From NCBI RefSeq assembly GCF_034372165.1, contig NZ_CP139698.1, forward strand, positions 744,001 to 808,000: DNA of 64,000 bases, read 5' to 3'. Below, in pieces: positions 27,664 through 36,903 of this stretch. A program made the translations under genes and the position numbers. The notes beneath the pieces were generated by a model that worked only from the letters and a program-made list of their open reading frames with translations, had not been told where the DNA came from and did not search any database. Numbering within the stretch: position 1 is the first letter of the stretch; the number at the start of each line of letters is the position of its first letter. The DNA comes from Christiangramia sp. OXR-203. GTDB lineage: Bacteria > Bacteroidota > Bacteroidia > Flavobacteriales > Flavobacteriaceae.

Positions 27664-27727
27664 TTTTTTAGTCTTAAATGTTCGAACACTCAGAGATCTG
27701 TTATTAACCAACTAAAGAATTAGAATT

Positions 27728-27778
27728 ATGATCTCATTTATTATCGATATAGCCACCGAGCTTATCACGTTTCTTTAA
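27728..27778 (+). CDS. Possible 16-residue hydrophobic peptide
   Basis: A short frame reads MISFIIDIATELITFL and stops. It follows an A-rich leader like those of neighbouring starts and is trailed by a TAATAC/GTATTA hairpin (about 27787-27804). Codon statistics cannot be judged at this length, so it may be chance. It sits between the XRE regulator and the PspA cluster. Confidence 0.22.
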   Translation: MISFIIDIATELITFL

Positions 27779-27845
27779 CAAAGTCTTAATACTTTTTTGT
27801 ATTATTAGGCTCTCAAAATAGTAGTACTAACCGTAATAACCACCT

Positions 27846-28241
27846 ATGAAAAATCACTTTAATATTACGAGAGATTTTTTGCTGGAATTGAATTTTAATA
27901 TCACCCGGGAGAATCCGGAAGATGGACTTTTAGTGATTCAAAAAGAAAATTCTGGAATTAGAAATCTCATCGTAGGCGTTGCTCCGCCAATCTTAATTAT
28001 GGAGCAGTACATTTTCAAGATCAATAACCAGTCTGAAAAGATCTTTAAAAGTTTGTTGCAGAAGAATCGCGATATCGTTCACGGGGCTTTTGTACTGGAC
28101 GAGTCTGGTGAAAAAGTCATTTACCGCGATACCCTTCAGATTGAGAATATGGATCTGAACGAATTGGAAGGGAGCTTAAACTCACTCAGCTTATTAATGA
28201 GTGAATATTCAGATCATATCATAGAATTCTCAAAATATTAA
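27846..28241 (+). CDS. YbjN/CesT-like small protein, first gene of PspA-flotillin cluster
   Basis: The 131-residue cytoplasmic protein has no signal or membrane segment. The alternating pattern FLLELNFNITRENPEDGLLVIQ, then FVLDESGEKVIYRDTLQIENMDLNELEGSLNSLSLLM, is that of the YbjN/type III chaperone-like fold. Analogous small proteins precede pspA-like genes elsewhere (for example DUF2170 yjfI before yjfJ in E. coli). It is 11 bases upstream of pspA. The family assignment is by pattern and moderately sure; it may chaperone a partner protein. Confidence 0.65.
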   Translation: MKNHFNITRDFLLELNFNITRENPEDGLLVIQKENSGIRNLIVGVAPPILIMEQYIFKINNQSEKIFKSLLQKNRDIVHGAFVLDESGEKVIYRDTLQIENMDLNELEGSLNSLSLLMSEYSDHIIEFSKY

Positions 28242-28252
28242 AATTCAGCATT

Positions 28253-28969
28253 ATGAACATCTTTAAGAGATTATTTAAAATAGGAGAGGCAGAAACAAAT
28301 TCTGCCCTGGACAAAATGGAGGATCCAATCAAAATGACCGAACAGGGCATTAGAGATATGAAACTTGACCTGGACAAAAGTCTGGAAGCATTGGCACAGG
28401 TGAAAGCACTTGCGATCAGAGCAAAGAACGACCAGGAGGAGTTTCAGAACAAAGTGGATGATTACCAGAATAAAGCGATCATCATCCTGAAGAAAGCCCA
28501 TTCCAAAGACATGGAACAGGCAGAAGCAGATCGTCTTGCGCAGGAAGCTTTGGTGCAAAAAGAAGCAGCAGAGCAGCAAGTTCTAAGAGCTAAGGAAGAG
28601 TCGGTTAAATTCGATAATAATGTTGCTCAATTGCAAAAAAATATCCAGACCATAAAAGCAAATATCGGAAACTGGGAAAACGAACTCAAGACGCTAAAAG
28701 CAAGAGTTAAAGTATCGAATGCCACCAAGAATTTGAATAAGCAAATGACTGAACTTGATAGCACTGGTACGGTATCTATGCTGGAAAGAATGAAAGAAAA
28801 AGTAGCCCAGGAAGAAGCACTGGCTGAGGCTTATGGAGATATTGCCAATGCTTCTAAATCCATCGATGAGGAAATTGATAAGGCGGCAGATACCTCAAAA
28901 GCAAAAGCAAGTGATGAACTGGCGAAGCTTAAAGAACAACTTGGAATGAAAGATTCTAAAAACGAATAA
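28253..28969 (+). CDS. PspA/IM30-family membrane-remodelling protein
   Basis: The protein has 238 residues, nearly all alpha-helical coiled coil. The start MNIFKRLFKIGEAETNSALDKMEDPIKM is the classic amphipathic helix plus PspA signature. Long heptad helices follow (about 25-190), with an Ala/Glu/Lys-rich end. PspA and IM30 polymerise into rods or rings on the inner membrane and stabilise it under stress; bacterial homologues are ESCRT-III relatives. No PspF, PspB or PspC is nearby. The partners here are a YbjN-like protein, an OB-fold protein and a flotillin. Confidence 0.92.
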   Translation: MNIFKRLFKIGEAETNSALDKMEDPIKMTEQGIRDMKLDLDKSLEALAQVKALAIRAKNDQEEFQNKVDDYQNKAIIILKKAHSKDMEQAEADRLAQEALVQKEAAEQQVLRAKEESVKFDNNVAQLQKNIQTIKANIGNWENELKTLKARVKVSNATKNLNKQMTELDSTGTVSMLERMKEKVAQEEALAEAYGDIANASKSIDEEIDKAADTSKAKASDELAKLKEQLGMKDSKNE

Positions 28970-28971
28970 AC

Positions 28972-29688
28972 TTGGATAACCTAATCAACATACTTTTTTC
29001 AGAGGTAAACGTGATCCTGAGCGTGTTACTCATCATTCTAATTCTCTACTGGATCATCACCATGATAGGTGGTCTGGATTTCGATCCAGACTTCGATATC
29101 GATATCGATGTGGATGTGGATGCAGACGTGGATCTGGATTCCGGGATCGAAGGTGGAAATATGGATTTTGAAGATATTTCCAATACTGAGATCAACCAGG
29201 AGGACGTGGTTGGGAAGAGGCGAAAACCTTTAAAGTGGTGGCAGATATTTCTAATCTATTTCAATTTCGTGGGATTGCCATTCATGTTCACTTTTACATT
29301 CTGGATCTTTGTCTGGTGGTTCATAACTACCCTGGTTACGGCGATCACGGCAAGCTATGATAACTTTATAGGTTTTGGGATCATGCTGCTGGCTTTGTTT
29401 CCGGCGCTGTTCGTCACCAAGATTCTTACCACACCATTTAAAGGTTTCTTTAAAAATCTGAATAAGGATGGTGATGCACCCATCGACTATCTTGGTAGAA
29501 AGGCAACTTTGATGTCTAGTATTTCAAAAGACAGGATGGGAAATGCTGAGGTGAGCGTAAATGGTGATAGCTTATCTATTTATGTAAAATCACTTACCGG
29601 CGACGCGCTCCCTTATGGAAGCAGTGTCCTTATTATCAAGCGATCTCCAGATCGTAATTATTATCTCGTACAATCATATAACGAATAA
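28972..29688 (+). CDS. YqiJ/NfeD-like OB-fold membrane protein
   Basis: The 238-residue protein starts at TTG, 2 bases after the pspA stop. It has an N-terminal transmembrane helix (about 8-28) and an Asp-rich low-complexity stretch (about 36-55, alternating ID and VD). Two more helices follow (about 95-125 and 130-155), with a C-terminal OB-fold domain (about 170-238, KATLMSSISKDRMGNAEVSV, LPYGSSVLII). This is the layout of YqiJ/YuaF/NfeD2 proteins that are encoded next to flotillins and bind them. The acidic run is a strong visible feature and may be a cation or partner site. Confidence 0.85.
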   Translation: MDNLINILFSEVNVILSVLLIILILYWIITMIGGLDFDPDFDIDIDVDVDADVDLDSGIEGGNMDFEDISNTEINQEDVVGKRRKPLKWWQIFLIYFNFVGLPFMFTFTFWIFVWWFITTLVTAITASYDNFIGFGIMLLALFPALFVTKILTTPFKGFFKNLNKDGDAPIDYLGRKATLMSSISKDRMGNAEVSVNGDSLSIYVKSLTGDALPYGSSVLIIKRSPDRNYYLVQSYNE

Positions 29689-29704
29689 AACTAATCTAAC
29701 CACA

Positions 29705-31780
29705 ATGGAATCAATCTTACCAATTATTGGAATTGGAATAGGCGTATTACTATTTCTAATCATCGTTTACTTCGCGATCATCGCGATGTTCTACAAAAAA
29801 ATTCCCCAGGGACAGGCGCTCATCAGGACCGGTTTTGGAGGGACAAAGGTCGCTACAGATAAAGGTCTGTATACGGTACCGGTTTTTCATAAAACCGAGA
29901 TCATGGATATTTCTGTTAAGAAGATCCAGATCGAAAGACTGGCGCATGAAGGTCTTATTTGTAGAGACAATATGCGTGCAGATATCAAAGTTGCCTTCTT
30001 CGTTCGGGTGAACAATGATATTGAATATATTAAAAAAGTAGCGCAGACCATAGGTGTGGACCGTGCATCTAAAATTGCCACGCTGGAAGATCTTTTTGAA
30101 GCAAAGTTTTCAGAAGCATTAAAGACAGTAGGTAAAAAATTCGATTTTATCGAGCTTTATGAAGCCAGACGTGAATTTCGTGATGAGATCGTAAATATTA
30201 TTGGCACAGATCTTAATGGCTATACACTTGAAGATTGTGCGATCGATTTCCTGGAGCAGACTTCAGTAAAAGAATTAAAGCCAGACAATATTCTGGATGC
30301 AGAAGGGATCAAGAAGATCACCGAGCTTACGGCAGTTCAGAATATGAAAGCCAACCTTATCAAGCGTGATGAGGAAAAAACCATCAGAAAGCAGGATGTG
30401 GAAGCCAGGGAGGCAATTCTTGAACTGGATAAGCAATTGGCTGAAAAAGAAGAGCAACAGAAACGTGAAATTGCGAATATCAAAGCTCGTGAGAATGCAG
30501 AAACTCTTAAGGTGGATGAAGAAGAAAGACTAAAATCTGAAACTGCCAGAATTGCTACGGAAGAAAAAGTGAAGGTTGCAGAGGAAAATATGCAACGCCA
30601 GATCATTGTAGCGCTTAAAAATAAAGAGCGTACAGATGCTGTGGAGTCTGAAAGAGTTGAAAAAGACAGGTTACTGGAGGCTACCGAACGTGAAAGAGTG
30701 GTAACTCTTGCGCAGATCGAGAAAGAGAAAGTAGTAGAGGTTGAGAAGAAAAACATCCAGGATGTGATTCGTGATCGTGTGATGCTGGAAAAAGGAGTGG
30801 TAGAAGAGCAGGAGAATATGAAAGATATCCAGGCATTTAAAACTGCCGACAGGGATAAGCAGGTTAAAATTACTACTGCAGAAGCATCTGCCCAGGAAGA
30901 ACTTATTAAAACGACCATTGCTGCTGAAGCTCAAAAAGAAGCTGCCAAGCAAAAAGCTGAAGAGATCAATATCGAAGCGCTTGCTCATAAAGAAGCCAGC
31001 CAGAAACAAGCCGAAGCGAGAAAAATACTTGCTGAAGCCCAGGCGAAAGAAGAAGCAACTGTTGGTATGTCTGAAGCACAGGTAATGCATGCAAAAGCTG
31101 ATGCTAACGAGCGTCAGGGACTTGTAGAAGCGAATATCATCGAGAAAAAAGCACGTGCTGAAGCGGCCGGTATGGAAGCCAAAGCAGATGCCAAACGTAA
31201 AGATGGACTTGCCGAAGCCGATGTAATTAAAGAGAAAGCGATAGCTGATGCTTCAGGAATCGAGGAAAAAGCTGCTGCAATGAAGAAACTGGATGGTGTT
31301 GGAAAAGAACACGAAGAGTTCAAATTAAGACTGAACAAAGATCTTCAGGTAGACCTTGCCAATATCAATATTCAGAAGGAGATAGCAGATGCACAGGCGC
31401 AGGTAATTGGAGATGCGTTGAAAGCTGCTAAGATCGATATCGTTGGAGGAGAAACTATGTTCTTCGATCAAATCGTGGGTCAGATTACCAGAGGTAAAGG
31501 ATACGATAGACTTGTGCAAAACTCTACGAACATCCAGGACGTAAAAACTGCCATTCTTGGTAGTGAAGATGTAAAAGGGAATCTGCTTGAAAAAGTAAGA
31601 GACTTCGCTTCTAAATATGGAGTAAGTACCGAGGATATTAAAAACCTTAGTATTGCCTCTCTTATTACAGATCTTAAAATAAAATCTGATGATAAGGAAG
31701 AGCAAACCATGCTCGGCAATCTTCTGAACCTGGCGAAAGGCCTGGGAATTCAGGATAAACCGATCTCAAAACTTAGATAA
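29705..31780 (+). CDS. Flotillin-like SPFH/Band 7 protein
   Basis: The 691-residue protein starts MESILPIIGIGIGV with one N-terminal membrane helix (about 5-30). An SPFH domain covers about 30-240: IPQGQALIRTGFGGTKVATDKG, then VKKIQIERLAHEGLICRDNM. A very long coiled coil of Ala/Glu/Lys-rich repeats (about 250-590) and a C-terminal tail follow. YqiK/FloT-type flotillins form membrane scaffolds that affect fluidity. An in-frame ORF begins 30 codons earlier inside the OB-fold gene, but the ATG at 29705 starts directly at the membrane helix. Confidence 0.9.
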   Translation: MESILPIIGIGIGVLLFLIIVYFAIIAMFYKKIPQGQALIRTGFGGTKVATDKGLYTVPVFHKTEIMDISVKKIQIERLAHEGLICRDNMRADIKVAFFVRVNNDIEYIKKVAQTIGVDRASKIATLEDLFEAKFSEALKTVGKKFDFIELYEARREFRDEIVNIIGTDLNGYTLEDCAIDFLEQTSVKELKPDNILDAEGIKKITELTAVQNMKANLIKRDEEKTIRKQDVEAREAILELDKQLAEKEEQQKREIANIKARENAETLKVDEEERLKSETARIATEEKVKVAEENMQRQIIVALKNKERTDAVESERVEKDRLLEATERERVVTLAQIEKEKVVEVEKKNIQDVIRDRVMLEKGVVEEQENMKDIQAFKTADRDKQVKITTAEASAQEELIKTTIAAEAQKEAAKQKAEEINIEALAHKEASQKQAEARKILAEAQAKEEATVGMSEAQVMHAKADANERQGLVEANIIEKKARAEAAGMEAKADAKRKDGLAEADVIKEKAIADASGIEEKAAAMKKLDGVGKEHEEFKLRLNKDLQVDLANINIQKEIADAQAQVIGDALKAAKIDIVGGETMFFDQIVGQITRGKGYDRLVQNSTNIQDVKTAILGSEDVKGNLLEKVRDFASKYGVSTEDIKNLSIASLITDLKIKSDDKEEQTMLGNLLNLAKGLGIQDKPISKLR

Positions 31781-31788
31781 ATGGAAAT

Positions 31789-31816
31789 GCCGGTGCCTGG
31801 CACCGGCTTCTTTTTT
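31789..31816 (+). terminator. Terminator between flotillin and ATPase genes
   Basis: GCCGGTGC/GCACCGGC arms (8 bp, very GC-rich for this genome) with a 3-base loop and a T-rich tail lie 9 bases after the flotillin stop. It sits within an otherwise continuous gene cluster, so it probably reduces read-through into the large ATPase gene. It also shows that the in-frame ATG at 31781 is not the ATPase start. Confidence 0.82.
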
Positions 31817-31855
31817 AATCTACATCAATTACATCACAAACTTCAGGAAGAGAAC

Positions 31856-34800
31856 ATGGCAAAGGAACCCATAAAGGAAGAGAATGCGCAAAAACTGGAT
31901 GTTGGTACCTACGAGGTGATCCAGGGCAGACTGCAAAAGCAAAAAACTGAGTTACAATCCCGACTTCAGAAATTAAATGAAGAGCGGCAGAAAGTTTTTG
32001 GTTCTTTGGAAACAAGGCTTATCGCCAATGACCGCATCAATACCGAAAACAACTGTATCGCGAGGGACATCGTTTCGCTTGGCAATACCTGCATTTTTGG
32101 TTACAATGTGCATTTTGGTTTGCGTACAGAAATTTCTTTGAACGATGTGATGAGTATTTACAGGTTTGAGAATAATTCTTTTGAAGCCATCGATACAGAT
32201 CTACTGAAAAACGATGTTTTCGAATCTGATTTCAAAAATCTTTACAAGTATTACAGAAACACCATTTTCTCCAAATTCGCTGTAATTGGAAACTATCTTT
32301 ATATGGTTTTCCGGTTAAGTGAGAGTGTAACCGATATTAAGACCTTCAAATGGCTTATTAAAGATGAAGGTTTGCAATATGTGGACAGTCGTAGTGACCA
32401 CGAATACAAACTACCCTCACAACATGAATTCAACTGGCAGGAAGTATCCAGGGATCAACACAGGCAGGGAGTTCATGCGCATGTTTCTATTCTGGATCGT
32501 GTTTTTGTAGAGACAATTGGCGGTGATCTTACGATCAAGATCGAGGATAATACCAATGATGGAAAAGGAATCTTTTCCGAAGAAGTAGAGCACCGGGATC
32601 AAACGCTGGATGACGCACAGTATAGATTTGCAAATCTTGGTAACCTGATAATTCTTGAGATTAAACCATTTCAGGAAGGTCCGCGTTATTTTGTGTACAA
32701 TCATAAACTTCGGGAAGTTCAAAAGATCAGCAGTATCAAGGATACCTGTGTATTGTTACCAGACGACCAGGGAATAATTTTCCCAACCGGGTATTACTTA
32801 CAAACCGGGGAATATCATTTGTTCGATCATAGCATTCCGAATCTAAGATTTCAGGAAAAGATAAGTTCTCCAAATGGCGAGGATTTTCTGTACGTATTCT
32901 ACGCTCCGGAAAACGGACTCTACAACCTGATGAGTTATAATGTGATCTCCCAGGAAATCCAGACTCCCATTATTTGCAATGGTTTTACCATCCTTGAAAA
33001 AGGTGAACTATGCTATTTCAAGAACGAAAATGAACAAACCAAACACCATGTGATCCAGATCTGGCAAACGCCATATCTTAAAGGTGATTTTATGCCTTCC
33101 AGTCATGAGGATAGCATGTTATATAAGATCGGGAACAAGGATATCGTAAAAGCAATGGCTGAGGTAAACGGACTCGTAAATCTTCTAAATAAAGAGGATA
33201 ATTATGATGGTTTGTATGCAGATCTTTCCAAGCGTTCCAAGGATATTCTGGATGCTTATTACTGGCTGAAAGAAGAGGAAACTCAGCTTCTAAATGAGCC
33301 ACTTCGGGAAATCAACCAGGCTGCAAATGCTGCGATGGATGAATTTCAAAAAGTGCTGGAACTCAAAAAGAATGCCAGGCAGAAAACTAACGAAATAGGG
33401 AGAGAAGCGGAGCAGATCTTTAATAAGATAAAAAGTTCAGGTTTTCGAAATATCAATGATTTCGTAATTGCATTGACGCAGCTCAGGTCATTAAGAGGAG
33501 AAGCGATAAGTCTTAAAGAAGTACGTTATGTAGATGAACAATTCATTGAAAACCTTGAAGAGCAGATAGCGGAGCAAACTACAAAGATCTCACGAAGATG
33601 CGTGGATTTCTTGCTGGATGAGAAAGCTCTGAATCCATATCATAAAGCAGTAAGTGATAAGGAAGAGCAATTATCTGAAATCAAAAAGGTAGTTGATGCC
33701 CGGAAACTGGAGGAAGAAGTCAACAAAATTTCTGAGGATCTTGAATTATTAATTGATATTGTTTCAAATCTTGAAATAGAGGATACTTCGCATTCTACCA
33801 AGATTATCAATAATATTTCACTGATTTTTTCTTCGATCAACCAGTTAAAAGCAGAGATCAGGAAAAAACGAAAGTCTCTTGGAAGTGCAGAAGCTCAAGC
33901 CGACTTTGCCGCGCAATTGAAGCTTATCGATCAAAGTATCATCAACTACCTGGATATCGCCGATACTCCGGAAAAATGTGATGATTTTCAAACCAGGATT
34001 TCTATTCAGCTGGAAGAATTGGAAGGTAAGTTTGCCGATTATGAGGAATTTATTGAGCTGATTATTGAAAAAAGGGAAGAAGTTTATAATGCTTTTGAAG
34101 CGCGTAAGAATACACTCGTAGAAAAACGGAATAAACGTGCGGTAACTTTACAAAATTCCGCAGAAAGAATTCTGAAAGGTGTGCGTAAGAAATCTGAATC
34201 CTTTGATGAGGTTTCTGAGATCAATGCTTATTTCGCATCAGATATCCTGGTGAACAAAGCCAGAGATATTGCCTCGCAATTACAGGAAATGGACGACAGT
34301 GGTAAGGCTGAAGAGATACAGTCTATGCTGAAGTCTGCCCGCGAGGATGCTCTCCGAAAACTGAAGGATAAGAAGGAAATTTACGAGGATGGCGATACGA
34401 TCATCAAGCTTGGAAAGCACAAATTTGGCGTTAATAAACAGGAGCTTGATCTTACGATCTTATTCGTGGACGATGCTTTGCATTATCATATTACTGGGAC
34501 AGATTTCTACCAGAAGATTGAGAACGAAACACTTGTAAAATCTGAACAATACTGGAGTCAGGATTATATTTCAGAAAATAAGAATATATACCGAGCCGGT
34601 TTTCTTGCTTATAAATTATTCCGAAGATTTGGTGAAGAACTAAAGGACCATACGGAGGAAGATTTGATCAGGCTGGTGCAGGAGGAAAGCAGTAAAGATT
34701 ATTCTGAAGGATACGTGAAAGGAATTCATGATCTGGATGCGGCAAAAATACTTTCTGTGCTTCTGGAAAAGCATGAGTCTTTGGATCTGCTTCGGTTTCA

Positions 34801-36733
34801 CCCCGTAATCAGGTCCTGCGCACAATTCTTCTGGAAATTTTCTTCTTCGGAAATCCGGTCAAATTTAGATCAGAATATAAAAGCCGCAGGAGAAGTATTG
34901 CAGGTATTTCCAAATTCCAGAGAATACCAGTCTTTGCTGAAAATACTAACCAAAGAGATTTATGAATTTGGACAGGTTTCAGGAATATTTGAACCAGAAC
35001 TGGCTTCTGAAGTTGCTGAATATTTGTTTGAGGAATTGCAAAATGATGATGATTTTCAAAAAAGCGGAATAGCGATAGGGATCAAAGAAGATTTCCTGAA
35101 TATGCTGAAGTCTGAAAATGCCGATCTAAAATTTAAAGATAGTCTCAAAAGCCTGAGTTCAAATCAGGCAAAAGTAGCCTTGATCGAGCAGTGGTTGAAA
35201 GCATTTTTGCAAAGTAAGTTAGATGAGCAAACGAGCTTGAAAAGCAAGTATGTAAGCGAGGCAGCAGCGCTTATACTTTTTGAAGACGAATCTGTTTTAA
35301 ATACAAAATTTACTTCACCATCTCAGCGCATTGAGAACTTAAGAGGTGAACATCGGCTGGTTCAAGCAGGAGTTTTCGATTTTAACTATCATGATTTTAT
35401 ATCGACTTACAAGCGCTATTTTGAGATTGATGTTCCGGCTTACCAGGAATTTAGAAAAGCTAGGCATGAAGTGACTCTTCAGCTCAAAGAAGATCTAAAA
35501 CTTGAAGAATTCAAGCCAGGAACACTAAATTCTTTCGTTCGAAATAAATTGATCGATCAGGTTTATTTTCCTCTATTTGGAGATAACCTGGCCAAACAGC
35601 TGGGCACCGTTGGAGATCAAAAAAGAACAGATCGAATGGGATTGTTGTTGCTTATTTCTCCTCCAGGTTATGGAAAAACTACCTTGATGGAATATATCGC
35701 CAACAGGCTTGGACTGGTTTTTATGAAGATCAATGGCCCGGCGATTGGTCATGATGTAACTTCAGTAGACCCATCTTCAGCTACAAATTCGGCAGCCCGG
35801 GAAGAGCTTAAAAAACTGAACCTTGCTTTTGAAATGGGTAATAATGTAATGCTGTATCTTGACGATATTCAGCATTGTAATCCTGAATTCCTTCAGAAGT
35901 TTATATCTCTTTCCGACGGAACCAGGAAAATTGAAGGGATTTATAATGGTAGATCCAGAACCTATGATATGCGTGGGAAGAAATTCTGCGTGATCATGGC
36001 CGGGAATCCTTATACAGAAAGCGGCGAGAAGTTTCGAATCCCAGATATGCTGGCGAACCGTGCAGATATCTACAACCTTGGTGATATTATTGGTGATAGC
36101 GCTCACCTGTTCAGGTTAAGTTTGATCGAAAATTCATTAACCTCTAATCCTGTTCTACATCAGCTTAGTAGCAAGAACTTTGATGATGTTTATAGATTAC
36201 TGGATAGAATCGAGAATAATAACCAGGAAGTACAGCTGGAAGGAAATTACTCGAACCAGGAAGTACAGGAATACGTGTCGGTTCTGGAAAAGGTCATACA
36301 AATACGGAACAGTGTTCTAAAGGTAAATGCAGCGTATATAAAGAGTGCGGCGATGGAAGATGAATATCGAACAGAACCATCGTTCAAATTACAGGGTTCC
36401 TATCGTGATATGAACAAACTGGTGGCAAAAGTGGTTCCGGTAATGAATGATGCGGAACTGCAAACGCTCATTCTGTCGCATTATGAAAGTGAATCTCAAA
36501 CGCTTACTTCAGCTGCGGAAGCAAACTTGTTAAAGTACAAAGATCTTATTGGTAGTTTGAATGATGAGGAACGGAGAAGATGGACTACAATACAAAAAAC
36601 TTTTCAGAAGAATAATAAGCTAAAAGGTTTTGGGAACAAAAATGAGATGGCGCAATTGCTTTCTCAAATGATGGATTTCACCGATAATCTGGAAGGAATC
36701 AGACAGGTGTTGCAAAATGGATTTAATAAATAA
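31856..36733 (+). CDS. Large AAA+ ATPase, DUF3686/'DNA repair ATPase' type
   Basis: The cytoplasmic protein has 1625 residues and no membrane segment. The N-terminus is a short coiled coil (about 20-60) and a long beta-rich, propeller-like region (about 60-420), the part matched by DUF3686. Extended coiled coils follow (about 440-840), then a helical middle. The C-terminus is an AAA+ module with Walker A SPPGYGKTTL (about 1268), Walker B VMLYLDDIQH (about 1332) and a sensor-like FCVIMAGNPY (about 1377). Databases often call such proteins DNA repair ATPase, but evidence for that role is not known to me. Its cluster with PspA and flotillin points to membrane or envelope work. ATG 31856 is preferred over 31781. 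Confidence 0.85.
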   Translation: MAKEPIKEENAQKLDVGTYEVIQGRLQKQKTELQSRLQKLNEERQKVFGSLETRLIANDRINTENNCIARDIVSLGNTCIFGYNVHFGLRTEISLNDVMSIYRFENNSFEAIDTDLLKNDVFESDFKNLYKYYRNTIFSKFAVIGNYLYMVFRLSESVTDIKTFKWLIKDEGLQYVDSRSDHEYKLPSQHEFNWQEVSRDQHRQGVHAHVSILDRVFVETIGGDLTIKIEDNTNDGKGIFSEEVEHRDQTLDDAQYRFANLGNLIILEIKPFQEGPRYFVYNHKLREVQKISSIKDTCVLLPDDQGIIFPTGYYLQTGEYHLFDHSIPNLRFQEKISSPNGEDFLYVFYAPENGLYNLMSYNVISQEIQTPIICNGFTILEKGELCYFKNENEQTKHHVIQIWQTPYLKGDFMPSSHEDSMLYKIGNKDIVKAMAEVNGLVNLLNKEDNYDGLYADLSKRSKDILDAYYWLKEEETQLLNEPLREINQAANAAMDEFQKVLELKKNARQKTNEIGREAEQIFNKIKSSGFRNINDFVIALTQLRSLRGEAISLKEVRYVDEQFIENLEEQIAEQTTKISRRCVDFLLDEKALNPYHKAVSDKEEQLSEIKKVVDARKLEEEVNKISEDLELLIDIVSNLEIEDTSHSTKIINNISLIFSSINQLKAEIRKKRKSLGSAEAQADFAAQLKLIDQSIINYLDIADTPEKCDDFQTRISIQLEELEGKFADYEEFIELIIEKREEVYNAFEARKNTLVEKRNKRAVTLQNSAERILKGVRKKSESFDEVSEINAYFASDILVNKARDIASQLQEMDDSGKAEEIQSMLKSAREDALRKLKDKKEIYEDGDTIIKLGKHKFGVNKQELDLTILFVDDALHYHITGTDFYQKIENETLVKSEQYWSQDYISENKNIYRAGFLAYKLFRRFGEELKDHTEEDLIRLVQEESSKDYSEGYVKGIHDLDAAKILSVLLEKHESLDLLRFHPVIRSCAQFFWKFSSSEIRSNLDQNIKAAGEVLQVFPNSREYQSLLKILTKEIYEFGQVSGIFEPELASEVAEYLFEELQNDDDFQKSGIAIGIKEDFLNMLKSENADLKFKDSLKSLSSNQAKVALIEQWLKAFLQSKLDEQTSLKSKYVSEAAALILFEDESVLNTKFTSPSQRIENLRGEHRLVQAGVFDFNYHDFISTYKRYFEIDVPAYQEFRKARHEVTLQLKEDLKLEEFKPGTLNSFVRNKLIDQVYFPLFGDNLAKQLGTVGDQKRTDRMGLLLLISPPGYGKTTLMEYIANRLGLVFMKINGPAIGHDVTSVDPSSATNSAAREELKKLNLAFEMGNNVMLYLDDIQHCNPEFLQKFISLSDGTRKIEGIYNGRSRTYDMRGKKFCVIMAGNPYTESGEKFRIPDMLANRADIYNLGDIIGDSAHLFRLSLIENSLTSNPVLHQLSSKNFDDVYRLLDRIENNNQEVQLEGNYSNQEVQEYVSVLEKVIQIRNSVLKVNAAYIKSAAMEDEYRTEPSFKLQGSYRDMNKLVAKVVPVMNDAELQTLILSHYESESQTLTSAAEANLLKYKDLIGSLNDEERRRWTTIQKTFQKNNKLKGFGNKNEMAQLLSQMMDFTDNLEGIRQVLQNGFNK

Positions 36734-36903
36734 AAGTGTCAATTGCTGAGAATTTAAATAAACAATTGTTAATTAAAATCGGTCTTTATAGTTAAAGTGT
36801 GGATACAGTTAAGATATAGTTTCTTTGAGTCAAGTTGGATGTGGGTAGGTCGATATAGAATGATACATTCGTCTCAATCTTAATAAAAACTTAAAATTAT
36901 ATT

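Noticed and set aside
30337-30918. Ser-rich minus-strand frame within flotillin
   Set aside because: Antisense of the repetitive Ala/Glu/Lys codons of the flotillin coiled coil; a shadow only.
31781-31855. In-frame upstream start for the large ATPase at 31781
   Set aside because: The extra 25 codons run straight through the GC-rich terminator hairpin and its T-tail, and the residues (PGTGFFFNLHQLHH) are unlike a protein start. ATG 31856 is far better.
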